From positions 1-64,000 of the forward strand of contig NZ_JANBVF010000014.1 in assembly GCF_024437655.1 (NCBI RefSeq): a stretch of DNA of 64,000 bases, in the 5' to 3' direction. The stretch is from Chitinolyticbacter albus (lineage in GTDB: Bacteria; Pseudomonadota; Gammaproteobacteria; Burkholderiales; Chitinibacteraceae). The position numbers were made by a program, and so were the translations under genes. Positions 35,226-44,121 of the stretch are shown here, in pieces. Positions within the stretch are counted from its first letter, which is position 1. Every line of letters starts with the position of its first letter. The notes under the pieces are model-generated. The model made no database searches and was not told where the DNA came from. It was given only the letters and a program-made list of their open reading frames with translations.

Positions 35226-35855
35226 ATGCAGAAGAAAACGACGAGACTGGCCGTGGTTGTTGTGCTGGCCGCACTGGGCCTGGCCGCTTGTGGCAAATCG
35301 GGCGAAGAGCAGAAATCCACTGCCGTTGACCAGCAAGAGCTGGTGAATTCGATCAACAGCTTTCTCAGCACCGCTGAAAAGACCTGCATTCCGATGCCGG
35401 TCCGCTTTGGCGAGCCGGTCGACGAGAAATACGAAGCGCTGACCGCGCCCAATGGCGCCCAGCTTGCCGCCCTGGTGAAGGCCGGCCTCGTCCAGGTGGG
35501 CCCGGTGGAAGGCGAAGCTGGCAAGGTGCAGTTCACCGTCACTGAAGACGGCACCAATTTCTACACTGGCCTGACCGAACCCGCAGGCCCGGGTTTCTGC
35601 AGCGGTACCTTGGAAGTCGACAAGGTGGCCGAAGACAAGGTGGCCGAGGAAACCTCGAACTACAGCCGTCATTCGCTCAGCTATACCTACAAGATCGCCA
35701 ACCCGGCGCCTTGGCAGACCAACGCCGATGTCCTGGCACAGTTCCCCAAGTTCGCCGAATTGGTGAATGGCGCGGGTACCGCCAAGCTGAGTTCGGACGT
35801 GGAAAATCGTGGCAAGGGCTGGAATGTGGTCGAAGCGAGCGCGTTCTCCAATTGA
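35226..35855 (+). CDS. Hypothetical lipoprotein
   Basis: A 209-residue protein with a signal sequence and lipobox LGLAACGKS (lipidated Cys22). The mature part is acidic, with two Cys residues (TCIPMP and GFCSGT) that could form a disulfide, and no known domain. An A/T-rich leader and an AGGGGGA site precede the ATG; a strong terminator follows. Cell-envelope location is predicted; function unknown. Confidence 0.75.
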   Translation: MQKKTTRLAVVVVLAALGLAACGKSGEEQKSTAVDQQELVNSINSFLSTAEKTCIPMPVRFGEPVDEKYEALTAPNGAQLAALVKAGLVQVGPVEGEAGKVQFTVTEDGTNFYTGLTEPAGPGFCSGTLEVDKVAEDKVAEETSNYSRHSLSYTYKIANPAPWQTNADVLAQFPKFAELVNGAGTAKLSSDVENRGKGWNVVEASAFSN

Positions 35856-35871
35856 GCGCGGCCTTCCCGAT

Positions 35872-35899
35872 AAAAAACCCCGCCAGTGCGGGGTTTTTT
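35872..35899. terminator. Bidirectional terminator
   Basis: CCCCGC/GCGGGG with a CAGT loop, flanked by six A on the left and six T on the right, terminates the lipoprotein gene on the plus strand and the che-EAL-HDOD unit on the minus strand. Confidence 0.95.
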
Positions 35900-35937
35900 A
35901 TCGCCGGAGTTCTGCCGGTTTCGGGGTGGTCGGTGTT

Positions 35938-37158
35938 CTAGACACCGAGTTCCTCGACCCAGGACAAGGCTTGCACATGAGCCCGGTTGAGCATTTCCGG
36001 GGTGATCTGCAGCTGTTCGGTCAGGCGCGGTACCTCGCTCATGCCCGGGTCTTCGCACGCTTCCGCGAGTTCGAGGAAGGGGCCGTACATGCCGGAGCGG
36101 CTGATCAGGGCATCGGTGATCGATTCGGGCAGGATCAGCGTTTCCAGGATGCGATCGAGCGGCATGTCGAGCAGTACGTCGAGCAGCGAGAACATGCCGA
36201 CGATGAACAGGTTGTCGCGGTCCTGCCCGTCGAGCAGATGGCTACCCAGCAGTTCGACCAGGCGGCCACGGGTGACGGCGGTCTTGAGAAGGGCTGGCGG
36301 CGCGCCGGTTTCGGCGCCGGCAGTCACCAGGAGCAGCGTCAGCCAGCGATACAGCTTCTGGTAACCCAAGATGGTGACGGCGTGGCGGAACGACTGGATC
36401 TCGCACGACAGGCCGAAACCGACCGAGTTGATGTAGCGCAAGAGCTTGAACGACAGCGCCACGTCGCGCTTCAACGCATTCTCGATGTCGCGGATCTCGG
36501 CGTTGTTCCGCAGCATGTTCAAGAGATTGAGGATGTTGGCGTAGCTGGGGTTGATCACCTTGGCCGACAGAGTTTCCGGGTGGGCGAAGTAATAGCCCTG
36601 GAAGCAGTCGAGCCCGATATCGAGGCACTGCTTGAACTCGTCCTTGGTCTCGACCTTCTCGGCCACTTGCAGCACCGGGAACTTGCGCAGCTCCTTCGAC
36701 AGTGCCGGCACCTGCGGCAGGCCGAGCTGCTGGATGTCGAGCTTGATGTAGTTGGCGTACTCCATGAACGGCGCGGTCTGCGGCGTCAGCACGAAGTCGT
36801 CGAGCGCAACGCCGAAACCCTGATTGCGCAGCTCCTTGAGGCGGGCCAGCAGCTCTGGCGTCGCATGCGTGGTCTCTACGATTTCGAGCACCACGCGCTG
36901 CGGGTTCAGCAGTTCCAGGAAATTGCTTTCCAGCATCGATTCGGCGACGTTGATGAAGGCAAGCTTGCTGCCTACCAGCCAATCGGTGCCCATGTTGGAA
37001 ATCGTGTTGGCCAACACGTTGGTGCCAGCCTGCATATCGCTGGAGAATTCAGCGCTGACGGCTTCCTTGTTCAGGCGGAACAGCAGCTCGTAACCGATGA
37101 TCTGCTGTTGCCGGTTCAGAATGGGTTGGCGGCCTATAAATGCGTGTTCTTGCGTCAT
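35938..37158 (-). CDS. EAL-HDOD domain protein
   Basis: A 406-residue cytoplasmic signalling protein. The N-terminal EAL domain (1-200) is degenerate: EAL is GYELLFRL (Glu24), and the DDFG-T-S loop reads LDDFVLTPQ, although FINV Asn, LEIVET Glu, DD, Lys, EKVE and FQGYYF Gln are kept. The C-terminal HDOD domain covers about 205-395. YuxH-type proteins of this layout usually bind rather than hydrolyse c-di-GMP, or only act as scaffolds. It is 79 bases downstream of cheA and in the same direction, so it probably links c-di-GMP or stress signals to motility (CdgJ of Vibrio cholerae is a comparable protein). Confidence 0.9.
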   Translation of the reverse strand: MTQEHAFIGRQPILNRQQQIIGYELLFRLNKEAVSAEFSSDMQAGTNVLANTISNMGTDWLVGSKLAFINVAESMLESNFLELLNPQRVVLEIVETTHATPELLARLKELRNQGFGVALDDFVLTPQTAPFMEYANYIKLDIQQLGLPQVPALSKELRKFPVLQVAEKVETKDEFKQCLDIGLDCFQGYYFAHPETLSAKVINPSYANILNLLNMLRNNAEIRDIENALKRDVALSFKLLRYINSVGFGLSCEIQSFRHAVTILGYQKLYRWLTLLLVTAGAETGAPPALLKTAVTRGRLVELLGSHLLDGQDRDNLFIVGMFSLLDVLLDMPLDRILETLILPESITDALISRSGMYGPFLELAEACEDPGMSEVPRLTEQLQITPEMLNRAHVQALSWVEELGV

Positions 37159-37237
37159 CGTCTCGAATCCTGGGGGGCGGGGGCTGCTTGAATATCAGAG
37201 TCGGCTAATTCTATCGTCGGCCTTTCTAGTCTGCCAT

Positions 37238-39151
37238 TCAAGTCGCATTTTCAACCAGTCGTGAAATTTTCACCGCCGAACTATCGGCATTAGTCGACGA
37301 AAGCAGGTCTTCCATATCGAGCACCAGTACCACCGAGCCGTCGCCGGTCAGCGTGGCACCGGCAACACCGCGTGGCCGGATGTTCTGCAGTGGCTTGATC
37401 ACCACGTCGTCGCGACCGACAAAGCTGTCGACGGCGAGAATGAAGGAGTGTTCCGCCGATTGCATCAGCACGCCGAACTGCGGGACCTGGGTTTCCTCCC
37501 AGCCAATCAGCGCAGCCAGCGATTTCACCGGCAGGATCTCGTCGCGCACCACGATGGTGGCGCGACCGGAAACTTCCTGAACCTGATCGCCCCGGATCGG
37601 GATGATCTCGCGCACCATCGCGAGTGGCACGGCAAACGCCTGCTCGCAGACCTTGACCACCAGCACCGGCAGGATGGCGAGCGTGAGCGGTAGCGAGATC
37701 GCGAAGCGCGAACCTTCGCCGACGACCGACTGGATATCGATACGGCCGTTCAGCCGCTGGATGTTGGTCTTGACCACATCCATGCCAACCCCGCGGCCGG
37801 ACACGCTGGAAATCTGGTCCTTGGTCGAAAAGCCGGGCAGGAAGATCAGTTGCAGGCTCTGCTTGTCATCGAGGCTGTTGGCGGTTTCGGCGTCGATCAG
37901 ACCCTTTTCGACCGCTTTCCTGCGGATGGCGTCCGGTCGTATGCCGCGGCCATCATCGGTGATTTCGATCAGGATATGGTCGCCGACCTGGGTGGCCGAC
38001 AGCTCGACCACCGCCTTGGACGATTTTCCCGCGGCAATCCGCTCTTCGATCGTTTCGACACCATGATCGACCGCGTTGCGCACCAAGTGCACCAGCGGGT
38101 CGTTCAGATCCTCGATCATGGTCTTGTCGAGCTCGGTCTCCTCGCCGATGATGACGAGCTCGACGTCCTTGCCCAGCTGACGGGCGAGATCGCGCGCCAG
38201 GCGCGGGTATTTCTGGAACAGCCGGCCGATGGGCTGCATCCGCGTCTTCATTACCGCGTTCTGCAGATCGCTGACCAAGAGGTCGAGCTGGCTGATGGCC
38301 TCGTCCAGCGCCTTCAGCGTGGTGGTATCCATGCGTCCGGCCATGATGTCGCTGCGCAGCGTGGTCAGCCGGTTCTTGGTGAGGCCGATTTCGCCCGACA
38401 GGTTGAGCACCTGATCCAGGCGGACGGTATCGATGCGGATCGACGTTTCCTGCGTGGCTGCAGACAGTTGCTGGCTCGGCGCCGGCGCGGCCTTGACCGC
38501 TGGCGCAGGCTTGAGCGCCTGCATCGGTTCCTGGATGGCCGCTGCCACGGGAGCCGCCGCCACAGGGGCTGCCACCACGGGCTTGGGCGCGGCAGGGGCC
38601 GGCACCGGCGCAGCTTGGGCAACGACCTCGACACCGAGCAGGGCGTTATAGAGCCCACCCCAATCCGGGCCATCGCCGGCAGGCGCTGCGGCGGGGGCCT
38701 GCGCGGGCGCCGCCACCGGCGTGGGAGTGGCTACGGGTTCGGGCGCCGGCGCAGCGGCTTGGCCACTCAGAACGGCGTCAAGCTCGGCGATCAGTTCGGG
38801 CGATGCGCCTTGTGGCGCACGCCCTTGTGAGAGCGAGCCGAACATGTCGCGCACCACGCCGGTGGCGGCGAGGATGCTGTCCATGATCTCGGGGTTGAGC
38901 TTGAGCTCGTCGTTGCGCAGTTTGTCGAACAGGTTTTCGGTGCGGTGGCACAGGCTGACCATGACGTCGACGTTCAAAAAGCCTGCGCCACCCTTGATCG
39001 TATGGAAGCCGCGGAAAATATCGTTCAGCAGGTGCTTGTCGTCCGGCCGCTTTTCCAGCTCGACGAGCTTGTTGTCGACCTCGGATAGTAAATCCGACGC
39101 TTCGGTCAGGAAATCCTGCAGCAAGTCTTCCATGCCGGCAAAGTCACTCAT
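37238..39151 (-). CDS. cheA: Chemotaxis histidine kinase CheA
   Basis: A 637-residue kinase: HPt domain with phospho-acceptor His50 (GFHTIKGGAGF), a long Ala/Pro linker (about 130-235) where the usual P2 CheY-docking domain is missing, P3 dimerisation domain (from about 238), P4 ATPase with HLVRNAVDHGVE (N box), DDGRGI (G1), and GRGVGMDVVK (G2), and a CheW-like P5 domain (about 510-625). It phosphorylates CheY and CheB from membrane receptors. Receptors and cheW are not in this cluster. It follows cheY and cheZ in a minus-strand operon. Confidence 0.96.
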   Translation of the reverse strand: MSDFAGMEDLLQDFLTEASDLLSEVDNKLVELEKRPDDKHLLNDIFRGFHTIKGGAGFLNVDVMVSLCHRTENLFDKLRNDELKLNPEIMDSILAATGVVRDMFGSLSQGRAPQGASPELIAELDAVLSGQAAAPAPEPVATPTPVAAPAQAPAAAPAGDGPDWGGLYNALLGVEVVAQAAPVPAPAAPKPVVAAPVAAAPVAAAIQEPMQALKPAPAVKAAPAPSQQLSAATQETSIRIDTVRLDQVLNLSGEIGLTKNRLTTLRSDIMAGRMDTTTLKALDEAISQLDLLVSDLQNAVMKTRMQPIGRLFQKYPRLARDLARQLGKDVELVIIGEETELDKTMIEDLNDPLVHLVRNAVDHGVETIEERIAAGKSSKAVVELSATQVGDHILIEITDDGRGIRPDAIRRKAVEKGLIDAETANSLDDKQSLQLIFLPGFSTKDQISSVSGRGVGMDVVKTNIQRLNGRIDIQSVVGEGSRFAISLPLTLAILPVLVVKVCEQAFAVPLAMVREIIPIRGDQVQEVSGRATIVVRDEILPVKSLAALIGWEETQVPQFGVLMQSAEHSFILAVDSFVGRDDVVIKPLQNIRPRGVAGATLTGDGSVVLVLDMEDLLSSTNADSSAVKISRLVENAT

Positions 39152-39183
39152 GTGGACCTCCGATCTCTATCCGTTGTCCGCGC

Positions 39184-39930
39184 TTAGAAGCCCAGGCTTT
39201 CGAGCAGGTCATCCACCTGCTCCTGGTTGGTGACCACGTCGGTCCGGCCTTCGCTGCTGACCACGGGCCCGGCCAGTAGGCCTTCCTCGTGCTTGGCCGG
39301 CGAGAACGCCACCAGGAATTCGAGCAGCTGGCCTTCCATGTCCTTGACCATGGTGAGCACTTTCTTGATCACCTGCCCAGTCAGATCCTGGAAATCCTGC
39401 GCCATCATGATTTCCAGCATCTGCGCGTTGATCCGGTCGGTTTCACTGCCAGTGGCCTTGAGATGGGCGCGGGTCTTTTCGACCAGTGCCTTGAACTCGT
39501 CGACCGACAACTGGTTGGCATAGAGCTTGTCCCAATCGGCAGTCAGCGACTGCGAACGTTCCGCAATGCCATCTTGCAGCGGGCGGGCGGTATCGAGCGC
39601 GTTGAGTGTACGCTCGGCGGCCTTCTCGGTCATGGTGGCGATGTAGCTCAGCCGGTCGCGCGCATCCGGAATCTGCGAGGCAGCTTTCTCCAGCGACTTG
39701 TCGAGGCCCAGCTCGCGCAAGGTGTCGTGCAGCTTGCGGGTAAGGTGGCCGATCTGCGCGAACATCGAGCGTGCAGGCTCGGCCAGATCCTCCAGGTTGG
39801 CGGGCTTGCCACCGCTTGCGCCGGCGTCGCTTGCACTTGCGGGGGTATCTTCCTGCTGCGAATGCACAATGCTGTCGAACAGTGCTTCGAGTTCGGCGGA
39901 ATCGCCGCTATTGAGGGCTTGATCACTCAC
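39184..39930 (-). CDS. cheZ: CheY-P phosphatase CheZ
   Basis: A 248-residue, mostly helical protein that forms a four-helix bundle and dephosphorylates CheY. The catalytic Gln is in MAQDFQDLTGQVIKK (Gln181), and the C-terminal peptide QVDDLLESLGF is the CheY-binding tail. It lies between cheY (26-base gap) and cheA (32-base gap). Confidence 0.96.
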   Translation of the reverse strand: MSDQALNSGDSAELEALFDSIVHSQQEDTPASASDAGASGGKPANLEDLAEPARSMFAQIGHLTRKLHDTLRELGLDKSLEKAASQIPDARDRLSYIATMTEKAAERTLNALDTARPLQDGIAERSQSLTADWDKLYANQLSVDEFKALVEKTRAHLKATGSETDRINAQMLEIMMAQDFQDLTGQVIKKVLTMVKDMEGQLLEFLVAFSPAKHEEGLLAGPVVSSEGRTDVVTNQEQVDDLLESLGF

Positions 39931-39956
39931 GTCCTGCCTCCTGTCTGAGCCTGTTC

Positions 39957-40346
39957 TTACTTGTTCATATTGGCGAAGATTTTCTTCAGCTTCTCGTCGA
40001 GAGTCGCCGCGGTAAACGGCTTGACGATGTAGCCGGAGGCTCCCGCAGTGGCGGCTTCAATGATGTTTTCTTTCTTCGCCTCGGCGGTGACCATCAGCAC
40101 CGGCAGATGCTTGAGCTGGGCGTCGGCCCGGATGGCGCGCAATAGCTCGATACCCGTCATATTGGGCATGTTCCAGTCGGTCACGACGAACTCGTACGTG
40201 GTGTTCTTCAACTTGTGTAGCGCCACCTGGCCATCCTCCGCCTCTTCGACGTTGGAAAATCCCAGTTCCTTCAACAGGTTGCGTACGATGCGTCGCATGG
40301 TGGAAAAATCGTCCACCACAAGGAAACGCATATTGTTGTCTGCCAT
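39957..40346 (-). CDS. cheY: Chemotaxis response regulator CheY
   Basis: A 129-residue single receiver domain with the full active site Asp12, Asp13, Asp57 (phosphorylated), Thr87 and Lys109, almost identical in layout to enterobacterial CheY. CheY-P binds the flagellar switch protein FliM and reverses rotation. Cotranscribed with cheZ and cheA. Confidence 0.98.
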   Translation of the reverse strand: MADNNMRFLVVDDFSTMRRIVRNLLKELGFSNVEEAEDGQVALHKLKNTTYEFVVTDWNMPNMTGIELLRAIRADAQLKHLPVLMVTAEAKKENIIEAATAGASGYIVKPFTAATLDEKLKKIFANMNK

Positions 40347-40402
40347 CTTTCAAGCTCCATGCGCCAGCCTGCGGGCGGGCGTTTCATATCGTTTATTCGT
40401 GT

Positions 40403-41344
40403 TTAACCGGAAATGAATGGCGTGATCGTGTCGGCCAGCACCACAGGATCGAATTTTGCCACATAAGCATCAACACCTACTGATGCACCCATGGCGCGGT
40501 TGGCATTGGACGACAGTGAGGAATGCATGACGACGGGAATGCCGGAGAAACGATGGTCGGACTTGATGTACTTGGTCAGCACGTAGCCATCCATTTCCGG
40601 CATCTCGGCATCGACCAGGATCATTTTGAGCTTTTCCCGCAACAGCTCGCCATCGTGCGATGCGCGGTTGGCGAGGTTCTGCAGCTTTTCCCACGCTTCC
40701 TTGCCGTTGTTGGCCTGGTGGTATTTGATGCCGATCTTGTCGAGTACCCCGACGATTTCCTTGCGCGCGACCACGGAGTCGTCGACGAAGAACATGAAGG
40801 CGTCCGAGCTGATATGCGCGGTCTGCAGATCAGGGATGACCGGTTCGCCAATCACGCTGGAGAGGATCTGTTCGACATCGAGTATCGAGACGAGCTTGCC
40901 GTCCGGCAGCTCGGTCAGCGCCGTGATCAGCGCCTGATTGCCCGCCAGCATCGATTCAGGGGCGCGCACCTTGTCCCAGTCGACGCGGATGATGCGGTCC
41001 ACCTCGTGTACCAGGAAGGCCTGGGTGTGTTTGGAGAACTCGGTGACGATCATCGTACTGTTGGCGTTCGGCGGGCGATCTTGCGTGGCAACGAACTTGG
41101 ACAGCGAGATCACCGGAATGATGTTGCCGCGCAGCGAGATCACCCCTTCCACGCCCAGTGGCATATTGGGGGTCTTGGTGATCTTGGGCGTTTGCGAGAC
41201 TTCACGCACCTTGAACACGTTGATGCCGAAGATTTCACGCGTGCCAAGCGTGAACAGCAGGATTTCCATCTTGTTCGAGCCGGCCAGCTTGGTGCGGGCG
41301 TCGATGCTTTCGAGAAGATTGGCTTGGGCGGCGATCAGGCTCAT
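40403..41344 (-). CDS. cheV: CheV coupling protein (copy 1)
   Basis: A 313-residue protein: CheW-like domain (about 25-165; FGINVFKVREVSQTPKITKTPNMPLGVEGVISLRGNIIPVISLSKF) joined to a receiver domain (about 183-313; FFVDDSVVARKEI, ILVDAEMPEMDG with the phospho-Asp, and VAKFDP Lys). CheV couples receptors to CheA and helps adaptation. GGAG lies seven bases before the ATG. A second cheV is directly upstream in the same operon. Confidence 0.95.
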   Translation of the reverse strand: MSLIAAQANLLESIDARTKLAGSNKMEILLFTLGTREIFGINVFKVREVSQTPKITKTPNMPLGVEGVISLRGNIIPVISLSKFVATQDRPPNANSTMIVTEFSKHTQAFLVHEVDRIIRVDWDKVRAPESMLAGNQALITALTELPDGKLVSILDVEQILSSVIGEPVIPDLQTAHISSDAFMFFVDDSVVARKEIVGVLDKIGIKYHQANNGKEAWEKLQNLANRASHDGELLREKLKMILVDAEMPEMDGYVLTKYIKSDHRFSGIPVVMHSSLSSNANRAMGASVGVDAYVAKFDPVVLADTITPFISG

Positions 41345-41383
41345 GAAGTCGCTCCGGGATTACGGGGTCAGGGGCGGCGCCGC

Positions 41384-42337
41384 TCAGGCGTCCTTGAGCA
41401 GGAAGCCTGCGATCATTTCCGACAGTTTGTGCGGTTCGAACTTCGAGACATAGCCATCCACCCCGACCGACTGGCCGAGCTTCTGGTTGGATACGCCGGA
41501 GAGGGACGAGTGCATCAGCACCGGGATGCCAGCGAAGCGCGCATCGCTCTTGATCAGCTTGGTCAACATATAGCCGTCCATTTCCGGCATCTCGACGTCG
41601 GTGAGCACGAGTTGCACCATCTCGCGCACCGTCTTGCCGTGAACATCCGCCGATTGCGCGATGCGCTGCAGCTCGTCCCAGGCCCGCTTGCCATTGATGG
41701 CATGCTGGTGGTGCACGTTCATTGCATCGAGCGTCAGCGTGATCTGGCGGCGTGCCACGATGGAGTCGTCGGCGAAGAACACCGTCTTGTCGGCGAGTTC
41801 GTGATCCTGCACAACGAGGCTGGTGTCGATGGTCTGGTCGGTTTGCGTGGTTTCGGCCAGGACCTTTTCCACGTCCAACATCATCACCAGCTTGTTACTG
41901 TCGAGCTCGGTCACCGCGGTGACGAGGCCACCCATCTGGGTGACCAGCATATCGGGCGGCACGCGCATCGACGACCAGTCGAGCCGCAGGATGGTATCGA
42001 CCGCTTCGACCAGAAAGCCTTGCGTGTGGCCGTTGTACTCGGTCACGATCATGATTTCGGGCCGGGATCCGGTGGCGATACCGGCGTAGCGCGCCAGATC
42101 GATCACCGGCACCAGCGTGCCGCGCAAGCTGACCATGCCTTCGACCGAGTTAGGCATTTCTGGCGCCTGGGTGATTTCCGGCGTACGCATGACCTCGCGT
42201 ACCTTGAATACATTGATGCCGAAGTTCTCCCTTCTGCCGGAGCGTTGGTCCACGCCCAGCGTAAAGAGCAGAATTTCCAGCTTGTTGGTGCCGGCGAGCT
42301 TGGTTCTGGCATCGATGGTTTTCAACAGGTCGGACAC
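41384..42337 (-). CDS. cheV: CheV coupling protein (copy 2)
   Basis: A 317-residue CheW-receiver protein, first gene of the che operon. I chose the GTG at 42337 (VSDLLKTIDARTKLAGTNKLEILLF), which has GGAG seven bases upstream and aligns with the start of the other CheV; the longer frame is unsupported. The receiver has FFADDSIVARR, LVLTDVEMPEMDGYML and VSKFEP. The CheW-like domain carries a short insertion (GVDQRSGRRENFG) absent from copy 1. The two copies share most motifs, indicating an old tandem duplication. Confidence 0.93.
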   Translation of the reverse strand: MSDLLKTIDARTKLAGTNKLEILLFTLGVDQRSGRRENFGINVFKVREVMRTPEITQAPEMPNSVEGMVSLRGTLVPVIDLARYAGIATGSRPEIMIVTEYNGHTQGFLVEAVDTILRLDWSSMRVPPDMLVTQMGGLVTAVTELDSNKLVMMLDVEKVLAETTQTDQTIDTSLVVQDHELADKTVFFADDSIVARRQITLTLDAMNVHHQHAINGKRAWDELQRIAQSADVHGKTVREMVQLVLTDVEMPEMDGYMLTKLIKSDARFAGIPVLMHSSLSGVSNQKLGQSVGVDGYVSKFEPHKLSEMIAGFLLKDA

Positions 42338-42459
42338 GATGCGACTCCAAAGCACAAGGCCAGGAACTGGCCAGTAAGAATAATGATGAAGCGGACCCAA
42401 TTGCCAGTGCGATCATGGCTCGCTTGTCAGAATGGCGATACCCGCTTGGCGAGTCAATC

Positions 42460-42477
42460 GGTTTTAACCCTAGAATT
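42460..42477 (+). promoter_or_regulatory. Shared flagellar promoter element (copy upstream of kinase gene)
   Basis: GGTT-TT-AACCCTAGAATT lies in the 214-base region between the divergent che and flr operons. The same element with one extra spacer base recurs in the fliE leader (48035-48053). It contains TAGAAT, a possible -10 hexamer, and a GGTT/AACC dyad. Confidence 0.45.
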
Positions 42478-42513
42478 GGCGCAAATCAAGGCAGGGTGCG
42501 GATTTACGGTCTT

Positions 42514-42519
42514 TATAAT
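42514..42519 (+). promoter_or_regulatory. Possible -10 element of the kinase operon
   Basis: A consensus TATAAT 33 bases before the TTG start codon of the sensor kinase gene. No good -35 is seen at the right distance, so activation by a protein is possible. Confidence 0.35.
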
Positions 42520-42551
42520 GCAAAAGCCTAAAAGCAACAAGGAGCGTTCTG

Positions 42552-43727
42552 TTGGCTGATCCTGCGGCGGGGATGGACCCCAAAGAGCTGGAAACGGCGT
42601 TTTCGCTATTTGCTGTTGCTTCCGAGCAGCTTACTGAGGCTTACTCTGAGCTGCAGAGGCAGGTCGAATCGCTCACGCGCCAACTCGAAATTGCCAATGG
42701 CAATTTGCGACGGGAATTGGAGCAGAAAGCTGCGCTATCACGACGCTTGTCGCTACTGTTGGCGCATTTGCCGGCGGGCGTGGTCGAAATAGACGGCGAA
42801 GGCCGGGTGATTGCGCTTAATCCGGCCGCACGCCGGATGTTGACGCCGTTGAAAGAGGGCGAGCTGTTTCAACAGTTTGCCGCGACCCATTTGCAGCGTG
42901 ATGAGGCTTCGGACTCCTGGCTCAACCCGTGCGAGACCGGGCAGCTGCGCCTGGGGGTGCTCTACAGCGACATGCCGGAGGAAACACATCGCATCGTGCT
43001 GGTGCAGGATCTGACCGAAAGCTGGAACCTGCAGCAGGATCTCGACCGGCACAAGCGACTGGCGGCGATGGGTGAAATGGCGGCGGGGCTTGCGCATCAG
43101 CTGCGCACGCCGCTGGCAACGGCACTGTTATATAGCGCTCACCTCACCAAGCCGGAGCTGGGCGACGTGGACAGGCGACGCTTCGCGGAGAAGACGCTGG
43201 CGCGCCTCAGGCACCTGGAGTCCCTGATCCAGAACATGTTGCGTTTCGTACGCGGCCAGACGCTGGAGCAGGAGGGGTTCGATTTGGTGGCCTGTGTGCG
43301 CGATGCGCTACAGACGATGCAGCCTTTGCTGGAGGGGGCTGGTTTGAAACTGGTAACCTTGCTTCCCGCTGATGCAATCGAAGTTGTGGCCAATCGAAAG
43401 GAACTGCAGGGCGTGGTTCTCAACTTGCTTGACAACGCCATGCATGCAACCCCGAGCGGTGGCACAATCACGGTGTCGGTCGCCGTCCTCGAGAGCGAGG
43501 CCAGGGTGGTGGTTGCCGATACCGGTGCGGGGATGTCGGACGCGGTTCAGGAGCGATTGTTCGAACCGTTCTTTACCACGCGCAAGGAAGGCACCGGGCT
43601 TGGGCTTGCCATCGTGCAAAACCTGATGTTGCAGTTCGGCGGGCAGGTTGCCATGGTGTCGGCGCCAGGTCAGGGGAGTGAATTCACGCTGCGGTTGCCT
43701 CTGGCAAGCGCGGCATCTAAGGTGTGA
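42552..43727 (+). CDS. FlrB/FleS-type flagellar sensor histidine kinase
   Basis: A 391-residue cytoplasmic kinase without membrane helices. It has an N-terminal coiled coil (about 25-70), a PAS-like domain (about 70-160), a dimerisation domain with His182 (GLAHQLRTPLATALLYSAHL), and an ATPase with NLLDNAMHAT, DTGAGMSD, FEPFFTTR and GTGLGLAIVQ. TTG at 42552 is the likely start because AAGGAG lies seven bases upstream; the next ATG is seven codons in and lacks a site. The domain plan matches FlrB/FleS, which phosphorylate FlrC/FleR to switch on middle flagellar genes. Three other genes separate it from the activator here. Confidence 0.87.
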   Translation: MADPAAGMDPKELETAFSLFAVASEQLTEAYSELQRQVESLTRQLEIANGNLRRELEQKAALSRRLSLLLAHLPAGVVEIDGEGRVIALNPAARRMLTPLKEGELFQQFAATHLQRDEASDSWLNPCETGQLRLGVLYSDMPEETHRIVLVQDLTESWNLQQDLDRHKRLAAMGEMAAGLAHQLRTPLATALLYSAHLTKPELGDVDRRRFAEKTLARLRHLESLIQNMLRFVRGQTLEQEGFDLVACVRDALQTMQPLLEGAGLKLVTLLPADAIEVVANRKELQGVVLNLLDNAMHATPSGGTITVSVAVLESEARVVVADTGAGMSDAVQERLFEPFFTTRKEGTGLGLAIVQNLMLQFGGQVAMVSAPGQGSEFTLRLPLASAASKV

Positions 43728-43800
43728 AGCGCCGCATCGCTGAATGGTGATGTCAGGCGAAGCATGAATCCAGTCGCAAGTAGAGAGAGGTTGCCGCGTT

Positions 43801-44106
43801 ATGACGCCTACCGTTGAGATCGAAGGTGATGTTGGCCGTGTCGTGCTGTCGGGCCAATTCGACTTCAGTGCCCACCGCGAATTTCGTCAGGTGTGCGAGA
43901 CACTGATTGCCGATCCGTCGGTAAAGGAAGTTCTGGTCGATTTCCAGAATGTGAACTACCTGGATAGCTCGGCACTGGGCATGTTGTTGTTGCTGAAGGA
44001 AAAAATCGGTGTGGCGAACAAGGCCTTGGCCCTCGTCAATTGTCGCGACACCGTGAAGCAGGTGCTCGAAATTGCCTGCTTCGGCAAAATTTTCACCATT
44101 CGCTAA
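43801..44106 (+). CDS. STAS-domain anti-sigma factor antagonist (HsbA-like)
   Basis: A 101-residue single STAS domain: VGRVVLSGQFDFSAHREFRQV, then VKEVLVDFQNVNYLDSSALGMLLLL, with the conserved phosphorylatable serine in LDSSALG (Ser56 or Ser57). In partner switching, the unphosphorylated STAS protein sequesters an anti-sigma factor. HsbA of Pseudomonas aeruginosa binds FlgM and so controls the flagellar sigma factor. The next gene encodes a protein that has both the matching kinase and phosphatase domains, 15 bases downstream. Confidence 0.88.
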   Translation: MTPTVEIEGDVGRVVLSGQFDFSAHREFRQVCETLIADPSVKEVLVDFQNVNYLDSSALGMLLLLKEKIGVANKALALVNCRDTVKQVLEIACFGKIFTIR

Positions 44107-44121
44107 ATTGCCGCCCAGCGC

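Noticed and set aside
42478-42495. A TTGGCGCAAATCAAGGCA sequence resembling a sigma-54 promoter before the kinase gene
   Set aside because: The GG and GC dinucleotides are 11 rather than 10 bases apart, a spacing sigma-54 rarely tolerates.
40523-42559. A 678-codon plus-strand open frame
   Set aside because: It is antisense to both cheV genes, whose motifs are complete, and has no start signal.
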